Translations under genes and position numbers: made by a program
Notes under the pieces: model-generated
Database searches by the model: none
What the model was told of the DNA's origin: nothing
The model's input: only the letters and a program-made list of their open reading frames with translations
Source: Halobacillus alkaliphilus
GTDB lineage: Bacteria > Bacillota > Bacilli > Bacillales > Halobacillaceae
Assembly (NCBI RefSeq): GCF_900113125.1
Contig: NZ_FOOG01000024.1
Span: 1-58,715 of the forward strand
Length of the DNA stretch: 58,715 nt
Reading direction: 5' to 3'
In this document: in pieces, positions 15,794 to 24,250 of the stretch
Layout of the letters: each line of letters begins with the position of its first letter
Position numbering within the stretch: the first letter of the stretch is position 1

Positions 15794-16714
15794 ATGAGAT
15801 ACCTATCTACAAAGGCATTCGAGACTTCTAAAAATTATATCCTAACAAACGCTCGTGATCTTGAACAAGCACGCTGCTCTTATCTCTTTGATAGGGGAGC
15901 GGAGCAAGCGATTATAAAAGCGTTAGATACCTACCAAAATCAAGATGGAGGATTTGGCCACGGACTGGAAGCAGATTTCCGTCTTCCTGCTTCCTCACCG
16001 ATTGCTTCTTCGGTAGCTTTGCAGGTTTTATATTCCATAGATCATTATCCTGAAGCTCAGGAGATGATCAGTAAAGCGCTCAACTACTTTGAACGGTCTT
16101 TTAATAAAGAACGTCAAGGCTGGCTCGCCGTACCTTCTGAAGTAAACCATTATCCTCATGCCTTCTGGTGGACGGTACACGAAAATGGAACTTCGTGGAT
16201 CGATGACAACTGGGGGAACCCTTCTGCTGAAATTATCGGTTATCTTCTGGCCTATAAAAATGAGGTCTCAAAACTGAATGCAGACCAACTCGTCAGCTTA
16301 TCAATAAAGCACTTACTGTCTATTGATAAGTTTGAATCAGAACATGAAGTTTTTTGTTATCTGCGTTTTTTCAAAATGCATCCTTCTTGCATGAATCAGG
16401 AAATTCATACAAAGCTCAAGGAGGGTGTACGTCAACTTGTGACTGTAAATCAGGAAGAATGGAAAAACTATGTTCCCCTCCCTTTGCAGTTCAAGCCCAC
16501 ACCAAATAGTCTTAATGTAGGAATCTCTTCATATGCGATAGAAAACAACCTTGATTACTTAGTAGACCGTTTGGAGGCCAAACCTTATATTGAACCAGCC
16601 TGGAAGTGGGATGCCTATGAAGATGTTTGGCGTAAGGCGAAAGAGGAGTGGCAGGGAGTACTTACACTGGAAGCCTTACAATGGCTCTCTTCCTATGGTA
16701 GAGTAGTCAGCTAA
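15794..16714 (+). CDS. Prenyltransferase/terpene-cyclase-fold repeat protein of unknown function
   Basis: 306 aa with AAAGGAGG before the ATG. Residues about 45-90 contain LDTYQNQDGGFGHGLEADFRLPASSPIASSVALQVL, which is the QDGGFG-type repeat of the alpha/alpha-barrel prenyltransferase and squalene-cyclase superfamily. Another possible repeat is near GVLTLEALQWL at the end. It lacks the DxDD protonation motif of true squalene-hopene cyclases and is half their length, so catalysis of that type is unlikely. Its 3' end overlaps the convergent GNAT gene by 8 nt. Function unknown. Confidence 0.75.
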   Translation: MRYLSTKAFETSKNYILTNARDLEQARCSYLFDRGAEQAIIKALDTYQNQDGGFGHGLEADFRLPASSPIASSVALQVLYSIDHYPEAQEMISKALNYFERSFNKERQGWLAVPSEVNHYPHAFWWTVHENGTSWIDDNWGNPSAEIIGYLLAYKNEVSKLNADQLVSLSIKHLLSIDKFESEHEVFCYLRFFKMHPSCMNQEIHTKLKEGVRQLVTVNQEEWKNYVPLPLQFKPTPNSLNVGISSYAIENNLDYLVDRLEAKPYIEPAWKWDAYEDVWRKAKEEWQGVLTLEALQWLSSYGRVVS

Positions 16715-17162
16715 GTTTTTTCATCTTCACAAATTCATATACATTTCCATTTGTCGGTTGCATATACGTACGAATAACCTTAAAACCAGCATTTTTATAA
16801 ACTCGGATTGCCCTTTTATTAAAAGTGGCGACAGACAAAGTAAACGAGCGGGCTCCATAATGCATATCAGCGTAATCAAGAGCTTTTTGCAGGAAGGGCC
16901 CGCCTTTTCCTTGTCCTGTCATATCAGGTCGCAAGCCTAAACCTAAGTCAACGGTTTCTGGTTCAACGGGAGTTATTAAATAAAAGCCAATTAATTTTTC
17001 TCCTTCGTACACACTAAAGGCATGCTCTCCTCTCGTTTCCTCATTAATGAACTCTTGGTAGTCCTCTTCATCTGCTGTCATGTCATAAAAACTATAAATT
17101 CCAGAGTATTTCCAGTTAGCAATGATTTCCGCTTCTATTTGCAACATTGGCTTAACCTTCAA
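16707..17162 (-). CDS. GNAT-family N-acetyltransferase
   Basis: 151 aa acetyltransferase of the GNAT superfamily. The acetyl-CoA-binding motif is seen as LGLRPDMTGQGKGGPFLQKALDYA, followed by the typical LSVATFNKRAIRVYKNAGFKVIRTY. It overlaps the upstream membrane protein gene by 11 nt on the same strand, so the two are probably co-transcribed together with the 63-residue gene. The acceptor substrate is not predictable. Confidence 0.88.
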   Translation of the reverse strand: MKVKPMLQIEAEIIANWKYSGIYSFYDMTADEEDYQEFINEETRGEHAFSVYEGEKLIGFYLITPVEPETVDLGLGLRPDMTGQGKGGPFLQKALDYADMHYGARSFTLSVATFNKRAIRVYKNAGFKVIRTYMQPTNGNVYEFVKMKKLS

Positions 17163-17784
17163 TCTTGGACCTCCTTTGTTCCTTATTCTGCAGTAAGTAA
17201 ACCATCACTCCAATGACGGGAAGAATCCCCCACAAGAAGCTTTTGTTTTGAACGCCGGTTTTCTGTTGATCCCAATGAAGCGTAAAGATACTCAATCCTG
17301 TCAGGACAAATAAATCAATGGTCATAACATGTACAAATTGAGAGTTTTGAAAGGCCTGAGCATAAAAAGTGAAATCACCCTGCAGAAGTCCGTAAATGAT
17401 AAGGATAGCAGTACCGATCATCAATAATACGTGAAAGTAAACAGCATTCAACACTTTTTTTAGTATGTTAGGTATTCGGTCGCTTCGCTTCTTCTCTGCA
17501 GTAGATAAGAAGAAAAAAGGGAGCAGGGCGAAGGCCCCCAATACAAACGACCCGGCAGCAAAAGGCCAGGCCGGGAGACGGCTGTTATCATGAGACAGCA
17601 AAAGAATCATAAAAGTAATTGGAAACAGTCCAAGCAGGCTGAAAACAGTGAAGAGCAAGGGATCAGGCTCATTCATACGAATCAACTGATTTAAATAACC
17701 ATCATTCCCGTTTGGAGCGACCATCCAAGCATAGAGAATAAAGCCTGACCAAACGAGAAAAAACACGATTTGTCTTATCTTCAT
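17152..17784 (-). CDS. Multi-spanning membrane protein of unknown function
   Basis: 210 aa with about six hydrophobic segments: residues 5-20, 42-62, 72-92, 112-132, 150-165 and 185-200. No transport or catalytic motif is recognised. It follows the 63-residue gene with a 4-nt overlap and precedes the GNAT gene with an 11-nt overlap, forming a three-gene operon. Function unknown. Confidence 0.75.
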   Translation of the reverse strand: MKIRQIVFFLVWSGFILYAWMVAPNGNDGYLNQLIRMNEPDPLLFTVFSLLGLFPITFMILLLSHDNSRLPAWPFAAGSFVLGAFALLPFFFLSTAEKKRSDRIPNILKKVLNAVYFHVLLMIGTAILIIYGLLQGDFTFYAQAFQNSQFVHVMTIDLFVLTGLSIFTLHWDQQKTGVQNKSFLWGILPVIGVMVYLLQNKEQRRSKIEG

Positions 17785-17972
17785 TCCTGATCCCAGTCTT
17801 TTTTGAAACGCTCCATTTTAATTTGCAGCTGTTGAATCATATCCAATATTCGGTTGAAGTCCTCCATATCTACTTGATCAGCGTCCATGGAGGACACGAC
17901 TTGATTTAACATTTTGATTCTGTTCTTTATGTAATGGAACTGATCTGATGGATGCTGTGCAGCTTTCCCCAT
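17781..17972 (-). CDS. Small helical protein, SE1561-like
   Basis: 63 aa, mostly amphipathic helix (HYIKNRIKMLNQVVSSMDADQVDMEDFNRILDMIQQLQIKMERFKKDW). It resembles the small conserved Firmicutes proteins named after Staphylococcus epidermidis SE1561; this is from memory. It has no signal peptide and no enzymatic motif. The stop overlaps the start of the membrane protein gene (ATGA). Function unknown. Confidence 0.65.
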   Translation of the reverse strand: MGKAAQHPSDQFHYIKNRIKMLNQVVSSMDADQVDMEDFNRILDMIQQLQIKMERFKKDWDQE

Positions 17973-18106
17973 CTCTTTCCCCTCCCTAATGATTTACTTT
18001 TATTTTACCTTTCTCTGAACATAAGGAAAACTTTTAAGGCTTATATAACTCTCTTCTCAAAGGAAATTGTTTTTTGTTGTTTCATGCCATAGCCCAAGCT
18101 TTAAAA

Positions 18107-18133
18107 AAGACCTGTAAGATTATTACAGGTCTT
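18107..18133 (-). terminator. Intrinsic terminator after the TerC gene
   Basis: AAGACCTGTAA pairs perfectly with TTACAGGTCTT around a 5-nt loop; the minus strand continues with a T run. Confidence 0.85.
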
Positions 18134-18138
18134 TCAAC

Positions 18139-18909
18139 TTATTTCTTGTTTTTTTTGGGTGATAAAAACCACCCGAGAGCCGCGATAATGACCAGAACAG
18201 CATAGAAGCTTACTTTCCAAAGTGCTGAATGAGCAAAATGTTCATCAATGACCTGAACATTAGGGTGCGCGAGGGTAGAAACCACTAATTTTACCCCTAC
18301 CCAGCCTACGATAACAAAAGCCGCTATTTCCAGGCCGGGCCTTGAATGAAGCAGATTAACAAATACATTGGCTGCAAACCTCATAATTATAATTCCAATC
18401 ATACCACCAGTAAGAATGACAGCGAATTGACCGCCATCCAGGCTCCCTACGTTAGGAAGGCCTGTCTCAGGCAGAGCAACCGCGAGAGCAACAGCTGCTA
18501 ATATAGAATCAACAGCAAAAGCAAGATCTGCCAACTCTACTTTTAAAACAGTTGCCCAAAACCCTTTGCCTCTTTGGGTTTCCTCATCCTGCTCTTCTTC
18601 CTCCGATTGCTCCTCATCCTTAGTGCGCCATTTGTCCCATAAGTGCTTCCCTGAAATAAACAATAGATAAGCGGCCCCAAGTGCTTGAACCTGCCATACA
18701 TCCACGAGAAATGAAATAATGAATAAAGACCCAAAACGGAGCAAGAAAGCACCAAATAACCCGTAAAACAAGGCTTTTTTACGCTTTTTCTCAGGAAGGT
18801 GTTTAACCATAATAGCTAGAACCAGTGCATTATCTGCAGCTAAAATACCTTCCAGTCCCACTAATACGATCAATACCCATCCATATTCAAGTAATAACTG
18901 TGCATCCAT
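18139..18909 (-). CDS. TerC-family membrane protein (YkoY/YceF type)
   Basis: 256 aa from ATG 18909 (MDAQLLLEYGWVLIVLV), which has GAAGGG upstream; an in-frame ATG six codons earlier overlaps that site. Seven or so membrane segments are visible. The family signature, acidic residues inside helices, is in LEGILAADNALVLAIMV and VELADLAFAVDSILAAVAL. The central loop is very acidic (DEEQSEEEEQDEETQ). TerC proteins of this type export manganese, and in B. subtilis YkoY and YceF supply Mn to secreted enzymes. The manganese riboswitch directly upstream supports that role here. Confidence 0.92.
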   Translation of the reverse strand: MDAQLLLEYGWVLIVLVGLEGILAADNALVLAIMVKHLPEKKRKKALFYGLFGAFLLRFGSLFIISFLVDVWQVQALGAAYLLFISGKHLWDKWRTKDEEQSEEEEQDEETQRGKGFWATVLKVELADLAFAVDSILAAVALAVALPETGLPNVGSLDGGQFAVILTGGMIGIIIMRFAANVFVNLLHSRPGLEIAAFVIVGWVGVKLVVSTLAHPNVQVIDEHFAHSALWKVSFYAVLVIIAALGWFLSPKKNKK

Positions 18910-18954
18910 GTTTCTCTTTCCCTTCATTAAGCAAGATGATTTGTCTTATGGGTA

Positions 18955-19066
18955 AAAACCGCATCTCAGCGGGTAAAGGTCTCGCCAACAATGATTAATC
19001 TTACCCGTAAACATGGGGATCTATCCCAGAATAAGGACTTTATTGTTCATCTTTCCCTTTACTTAG
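18955..19066 (-). promoter_or_regulatory. yybP-ykoY manganese riboswitch with terminator
   Basis: On the minus strand GTAAAGGG near 19062 pairs with the conserved end GTTGGCGAGACCTTTACCC (ending 18971), enclosing helices such as CTGGGATAGATCCC. The block TTGGCGAGACCTTTACC is diagnostic of the yybP-ykoY class. It is followed by a small CCGC/GCGG hairpin with five T residues (18972-18955), a plausible terminator that would be disrupted when Mn2+ is bound. It controls the TerC gene. Confidence 0.88.
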
Positions 19067-19210
19067 TATTCAGCCTTGATTTGTCAATTGCATGCCGACC
19101 GCTCTAATCACAATTATTTCAAATATTGTCAAATTCATGTTCCTTTACGAATAAGCATTCCCTTAACACCATTAAACAAACGTTCAATTAACAGACAAAA
19201 TGGATCAAAA

Positions 19211-20437
19211 TCAGGATTTTTCTTCAAATAGCCGAGCAATTTCAACAATAACGTTCACGGCCTTTACCATATGATCGAGAGAAATATATTCGTACTTGCC
19301 GTGGAAATTCTGCCCGCCCGTAAAGATGTTAGGTGTTGGCAGTCCCATGTACGACAGCTGGGAACCATCTGTTCCTCCACGGATAGGTTTAATCAACGGC
19401 TCGATACCCAGATTATCCATCGCTTCTGAAGCAGTATCTACAATTTGTTTAACAGGTTTGATTTTGTTTCCCATATTATAGTATTGATCACTGATATCTA
19501 TAGATATACGCTCTGCCCCATACTTCTTTTTCATCTCCTCTACTAAATGAGAAAGCCTGTCCTTTTTCTCTTTGAATAAATGCTGATCGTGATCACGTAC
19601 TAAGTAAGTGAGCGAAGCATGTTCTACATCTCCATGAACAGAATTTAAGTGATAGAATCCTTCATAATTCTCGGTGTACTCAGGAGCTTCTTTTTTAGGG
19701 AGATTCTCTTGAAACTCAATAGCCAGTTTGACGGCATTGATCATTTTTTCTTTTGCAGTTCCAGGATGTACACTATTTCCGTAGAAGTCAATACTTGCAG
19801 TTGCCGCATTAAAACTCTCAAATTGCAGCTCTCCAAGTGGCCCTCCGTCTACTGTATAAGCATAAGAAGCGGCAAATCTATCTATATTGAATTTATGAGG
19901 TCCACGGCCGATTTCTTCATCCGGTGTGAAAGCTACCCGAATTTTCCCGTGCTTGATTTCCGGATGTCTGATCAAGTAATGTAATGCGGTCATAATTTCA
20001 GTGATGCCTGCTTTATTGTCTGCCCCCAGCAATGTCGTTCCATCTGTGGTGATCAATGTTTGTCCTTTGTAGCTGCTTAATTCAGGAAAATCCAAAGGAG
20101 AAAGGTTCACTTCTTCGTTTAGAGAGATGTCTCCTCCATCATAGGACTCGACTACCTGGGGGTTCACATTTTCCCCTGTGAAGTCGACAGCTGTATCTAA
20201 ATGGGCAAGAAAACCGATAACAGGTACATCTTTCTCTGTATTAGCCGGAAGCGTCGCCATAACATAAGCATTCTCATCAATAGAAACTTCACTCATACCA
20301 ATCTCCTCAAGCTCCTCTGCCAATTGACGGGCCAGGTTCCACTGCCCCTCCGTTGATGGCGTCTCTGAACTATTTTCATCTGATTGGGTATTTACCTTTA
20401 CATAAGAACAGAATCGTTTTAAAATTTCATCTTTCAT
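19211..20437 (-). CDS. pepT: Peptidase T (tripeptide aminopeptidase)
   Basis: 408 aa zinc metallopeptidase of family M20B that removes the N-terminal residue of tripeptides in the cytosol. Metal and catalytic motifs are [39 protein letters not shown] and the dimerisation-domain signature [15 protein letters not shown], ending with [33 protein letters not shown]. The length equals that of B. subtilis PepT. AAAGGAGG precedes the ATG. It is monocistronic. Confidence 0.96.
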   Translation of the reverse strand: MKDEILKRFCSYVKVNTQSDENSSETPSTEGQWNLARQLAEELEEIGMSEVSIDENAYVMATLPANTEKDVPVIGFLAHLDTAVDFTGENVNPQVVESYDGGDISLNEEVNLSPLDFPELSSYKGQTLITTDGTTLLGADNKAGITEIMTALHYLIRHPEIKHGKIRVAFTPDEEIGRGPHKFNIDRFAASYAYTVDGGPLGELQFESFNAATASIDFYGNSVHPGTAKEKMINAVKLAIEFQENLPKKEAPEYTENYEGFYHLNSVHGDVEHASLTYLVRDHDQHLFKEKKDRLSHLVEEMKKKYGAERISIDISDQYYNMGNKIKPVKQIVDTASEAMDNLGIEPLIKPIRGGTDGSQLSYMGLPTPNIFTGGQNFHGKYEYISLDHMVKAVNVIVEIARLFEEKS

Positions 20438-20739
20438 TTTTATCCTCCTTTGATATCCTATATAAACTCCATTCCATTATAAGTATAATTGGTTAAATGA
20501 TGTAAATGTATGACTATTATCCATTAGTTCTGGTATCCTTAACTAGACCTTTTCTTTTTTTGTGATAGAGTAATGAATCCAATTTATCTTGAAACTGGGC
20601 CTTACCGAATCGAGGCCTTATCCGAAAGAGTTAATATCAACAATATGATTTAATAGAGCCATTTATTTAAGAAGGGATAGCCCCTTCCAGTAACGAATAT
20701 TCATAAGAGCATTTAAATTTACATAAAGGTGTGTCGTCT

Positions 20740-21813
20740 TTGATCCATAAACGCTGGTTCCAAACCATTGTCGCAGGTATCTTAATTTCGCTTCTTATAC
20801 TTCTCCTTCATGAAATCCAGTTTTTCTTTGAACCGGTATTCACGTATATAGGTGCCATTGCGCTCCCTTTGATCGGCGGAGGAATATTATTTTATATTTC
20901 CAGGCCTGTCCTGCATGTTCTGGAAAGATACAAGATTCACAGGCTTATTGCCATACTAATCATCTTTTTACTTTATATTTTAATAGGCTTTATCATCGTT
21001 CAGTTTATTGCTCCAATTGCCCAACAGCAATTTACGAGATTGATCAACAATCTCCCAGGCATGATTGATATGTTCGGGGATACAATCAGTTACTGGCAGC
21101 AAAATCAGGATATTATCCCAAGCCAGTTTGACAGCACAATAAACAATGTCGTGGAAAACCTTCAAAGCTATTTACAGGACGCTTCCAAAATTATTATTAA
21201 TGTTATCAGTCAATTGATTGGATTTGTATTCGCCCTCGTACTCATTCCTTTCTTCCTGTTTTTTATGTTGAAAGACGGGGACAAATTTGTTCCTTTTATT
21301 CAAAAGTTTCTTAGTAAACGTGCAGCCAGAAGCTTTGGAAAATTAGCTTATTCGGTTGATCATACACTGAACGCTTTTATTCTCGGCCAAATGACTGTAA
21401 GTATTGTTGTGGGGCTATTGTTACTAGTCGGCTATTTAATCATCGACCTGGACTACTCTTTAACGCTTGCTTTATTCGCTATGCTCATGAACGTCATTCC
21501 TTTCGTAGGTCCCTTTCTCGCCGTAATTCCTGCGATGCTTGTAGGACTTCTTCAAGAACCAATCTTAGCTTTATGGGTAGCTATAATTATGGTCATTGCT
21601 CAACAACTGGAAGGAAATTTCGTCTCTCCTAACGTTATGGGGAAAGCGTTAAGTATTCATCCGCTGACGATCATTACGTTAATTCTTGCGGCTGGAAGTC
21701 TGGCAGGTTTTCTTGGTCTATTATTTGCAATCCCTACCTACGCTGTCTTAAAAGCCGTCACCACTCACTTTTATGAAGAGTGGCTGGAAAGAAGAAAAGA
21801 AACGCATGATTAG
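20740..21813 (+). CDS. AI-2E-family (PerM-like) membrane permease
   Basis: 357 aa integral membrane protein of the AI-2E/PerM family with about seven to eight membrane segments. Typical family segments are FVFALVLIPFFLFFMLKDGDKF, VVGLLLLVGYLIIDLDYSLTLALFAMLMNVIPFVGPFLAVIPA and GKALSIHPLTIITLILAAGSLAGFLGLLFAIPTYAVLKA. I prefer the TTG at 20740 to the GTG at 20731, because AAAGGTG lies 8 nt before the TTG but abuts the GTG. Family members export autoinducer-2 or act in Na+(Li+)/H+ exchange in halophiles; substrate here is unknown. A terminator-like hairpin follows. Confidence 0.85.
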   Translation: MIHKRWFQTIVAGILISLLILLLHEIQFFFEPVFTYIGAIALPLIGGGILFYISRPVLHVLERYKIHRLIAILIIFLLYILIGFIIVQFIAPIAQQQFTRLINNLPGMIDMFGDTISYWQQNQDIIPSQFDSTINNVVENLQSYLQDASKIIINVISQLIGFVFALVLIPFFLFFMLKDGDKFVPFIQKFLSKRAARSFGKLAYSVDHTLNAFILGQMTVSIVVGLLLLVGYLIIDLDYSLTLALFAMLMNVIPFVGPFLAVIPAMLVGLLQEPILALWVAIIMVIAQQLEGNFVSPNVMGKALSIHPLTIITLILAAGSLAGFLGLLFAIPTYAVLKAVTTHFYEEWLERRKETHD

Positions 21814-21832
21814 ACAGCATTCTATTGACCTT

Positions 21833-21867
21833 CCCCCACCAATCATTATAAGCAGTGGGGGTTTCTT
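21833..21867 (+). terminator. Terminator-like hairpin at the MFS gene start
   Basis: CCCCCAC (21833-21839) pairs with GTGGGGG (21855-21861), followed by TTTCTT directly before ATG 21868. It can end the AI-2E transcript, but its 3' arm is also the only G-rich ribosome-binding stretch for that ATG. Confidence 0.6.
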
Positions 21868-23088
21868 ATGAATTCTATAGAAAGTGAGAGATCCCAAATG
21901 CAGTCATCACTCCCGAAGCTATGGACGTGGCCCTTTATATTTTTAATACTTGGGAACTTGTTCACGTTTATGAGTTTTCAAATGCTATTGCCAAACCTGC
22001 CACCTTACATAGAATCGATAGGCGGAAGCAGCCTGCAAATCGGTTTAATCACCACCATGTTTGCCTTTGCTGCTATCCTTATCCGCCCTTTCATAGGCCA
22101 TCTGCTTATGACACGCGCTCGTAAAAAGCTGGTTCTTATTGGCTCCATTTCACTGCTGATTATGACGACATTGTATCCGATCACTCAGATAGTTGTTGTT
22201 CTTTTAATCATCCGCTTTGTGCATGGTATGGCCTGGGGATGGTCCACCACAGTGAACGGAACGGCAGCAGTCGATTTAATTCCCCGGCGCCGCGTTGGCG
22301 AGGGTATGGGATATTTTGGTCTGTCTGTTACAGTAGGCATGATTATGGCACCAAGCTTAGGAATTTATCTATATCAAAATTTCACCTTCCAGCTCCTCGT
22401 CTGGATTGCAGCAGCTTTAGGTGCTGTAGCTCTCATCTTACTTTCAGTGACCAGCTTTGTAACCCCTGAAAGTGTGTACGAAAATCAAAAGCAGCCTCCT
22501 CCCTTCTCCTTTGTAGGTTCTTTAGTGGAAGGTAGAAGCCGATATCCTGCTCTTGTAACTTTCCTGAACACTTTCGGCTATGGAGCAGTAGTTACTTATC
22601 TTGTTATTTTCGGCAATGAACAAGGGTTAACCGGAACCTTCCTTTTTTATTTTTTCAATGCGGTGCTGGCTACCATCTCCCGACCGATCACTGGTAAATA
22701 TTTTGACCGCAAGGGACCCTGGAAGCTGATAATGGTGTGTTCAGTGTTATCCTTTATTGCCATGTGGATTCTCTCCCTTGCCAGTACTAATGTTCACTTG
22801 ATTATAGCCGGGGCTATCTTCGGCATTGGATTTGGCTCTATGATGCCCGCGCTTCAGGCCTGGGTGATTTCTAAGACCACTACGGAACGAAGTGGCATTG
22901 CCAATGGCATGTATTATTCCTGTATTGACCTTGGCATTGGGTCAAGCGCACTTATTCTCGGCTTTATCTACCAATTTGTCGATACAGCCACGCTGTTTAA
23001 GCTTTCAAGCTTCTTGTTCATTCTTGTGCTCATCCTTACTTATATGGATTATCGTAAACAGACGGATCCCTGGGAGCCGGTACATTAA
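21868..23088 (+). CDS. Major facilitator superfamily transporter
   Basis: 406 aa with 12 hydrophobic segments, a drug-efflux-type MFS carrier. The loop 2-3 motif is visible as GHLLMTRARKKLVLIG, and motif-like RFVHGMAWGWSTTVNGTAAVDLIPRRRVGEGMGYFG covers helices 4-5 and the following loop. The second half starts near PALVTFLNTFGYG. The ATG at 21868 and an internal ATG at 21898 are both possible starts; the first depends on a hairpin arm for ribosome binding. The substrate is not predictable. Confidence 0.88.
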   Translation: MNSIESERSQMQSSLPKLWTWPFIFLILGNLFTFMSFQMLLPNLPPYIESIGGSSLQIGLITTMFAFAAILIRPFIGHLLMTRARKKLVLIGSISLLIMTTLYPITQIVVVLLIIRFVHGMAWGWSTTVNGTAAVDLIPRRRVGEGMGYFGLSVTVGMIMAPSLGIYLYQNFTFQLLVWIAAALGAVALILLSVTSFVTPESVYENQKQPPPFSFVGSLVEGRSRYPALVTFLNTFGYGAVVTYLVIFGNEQGLTGTFLFYFFNAVLATISRPITGKYFDRKGPWKLIMVCSVLSFIAMWILSLASTNVHLIIAGAIFGIGFGSMMPALQAWVISKTTTERSGIANGMYYSCIDLGIGSSALILGFIYQFVDTATLFKLSSFLFILVLILTYMDYRKQTDPWEPVH

Positions 23089-23125
23089 AAAACCATCATG
23101 TCCTTAATCGGACATGATGGTTTTT
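23087..23125. terminator. Bidirectional terminator between the MFS and dctP genes
   Basis: AAAAACCATCATGTCC pairs perfectly with its complement after a 6-nt loop and ends in TTTTT on both strands, between convergent genes. Confidence 0.92.
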
Positions 23126-23137
23126 AGCCAATAACGA

Positions 23138-24190
23138 TTATTCTCCAGCTGCTTCAATCTCTTCCTGGAGTTTATCAAGGATTTGTCCATCTACCGTTGA
23201 AACCTCGTTACGATAATAGTCACGTACAGGCATCGCCTTATCTTTAAACATTTGACGCTGCTCATCCGTCAACTCAACAATCTCTGTTGGGTTCTCTGTA
23301 TCCTCTTTAATCGTTTTTAAATATTCTTCGTTTTGTTTCTTCTGTTCTTCAAATACCCACTCTTGCATTTCCTGAGTCGTTTCATCTACCATGGTTTTCA
23401 TTTCATCGTTCAAACCTTCATACCAATCCGTATTAACGGTCGTCATCGCAACGTAGTTGTTATGATTAGACAATGTCATATAGTCCTGTACTTCGTGGAA
23501 AGAAGCATCCCCAATAAAGAAAATCGGGTTCTCTTGTCCTTCGACGGTTCCACGGTCAAGAGCTGTGTATAATTCTGACCAGCTCATCGGAGTAGGTTCA
23601 GCACCATAAGCTTTATAAGACTCCAGAATCAAAGGAGAGGTCTGCGTACGCATTTTGAAGTTCTCGAAATCGGCTGGTTCCGTAATTTCTTTACTGGATG
23701 TCCATTGCATCGCACCTTCTGTCCAGAAAGAAAGTGGTGAAATACTGTGTTCTTCATACTTTTCACGAAGATCTGTGTTTAAAGCTTCACTGTCATTCAA
23801 AATCTGCTGGGTTTTCTCAACACTTTCTGGAAATAAGAAATGGAGAGCAAAGATCTGTCCTTCTTTTACCATGTTGCCGGTAAAACCTGGAGACATAACC
23901 GCCATTTCTACAGCTCCATTTTGCAGCTGCTCGACCTGGTCGGTTTCACTTCCTAGTCCTCCAAATTCATAGACCTCGATGTTTACAGCCCCGTCAGACT
24001 TCTCATTCATGCGTTTAGCAAATTCTTCTGCGTATTCAAATTGAACTTGTCCATCTACTTCTTCCGTAACAAACTTCCAATTGTAAGTCTGTCCTTCTCC
24101 GCCGCTGGCACTGTCTCCGCCATCGCCGTTTCCGCCACCACAGGCAGCTAACAAGATACCTAATACAAACATCATGGCTAATCCAACCAT
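23138..24190 (-). CDS. dctP: TRAP transporter substrate-binding lipoprotein
   Basis: 350 aa from ATG 24190. The lipobox LLAAC near residue 17 is followed by a Gly/Asp/Ser-rich linker, so this is a membrane-anchored lipoprotein outside the cell. The DctP fold is indicated by FAKRMNEKSDGAVNIEVYEFGGLGSETDQVEQLQNGAVEMAV, by ENFKMRTQTSPLILESYKAYGAEPTPMSWSELYTALDRGTVEGQENP and by the usual helical tail. The substrate is probably a carboxylate. The gene comes third in dctQ-dctM-dctP on the minus strand. The start is odd: the GGGAGG site is 26 nt upstream of the ATG and the basic n-region (KQKR) lies before it, suggesting that translation starts at an ATT codon at 24208. Confidence 0.93.
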   Translation of the reverse strand: MVGLAMMFVLGILLAACGGGNGDGGDSASGGEGQTYNWKFVTEEVDGQVQFEYAEEFAKRMNEKSDGAVNIEVYEFGGLGSETDQVEQLQNGAVEMAVMSPGFTGNMVKEGQIFALHFLFPESVEKTQQILNDSEALNTDLREKYEEHSISPLSFWTEGAMQWTSSKEITEPADFENFKMRTQTSPLILESYKAYGAEPTPMSWSELYTALDRGTVEGQENPIFFIGDASFHEVQDYMTLSNHNNYVAMTTVNTDWYEGLNDEMKTMVDETTQEMQEWVFEEQKKQNEEYLKTIKEDTENPTEIVELTDEQRQMFKDKAMPVRDYYRNEVSTVDGQILDKLQEEIEAAGE

Positions 24191-24250
24191 ACGTTTCTGT
24201 TTAATAATGATAATGACCTCCCAATTTTTTATATAAACTCCCTCTTCTTG

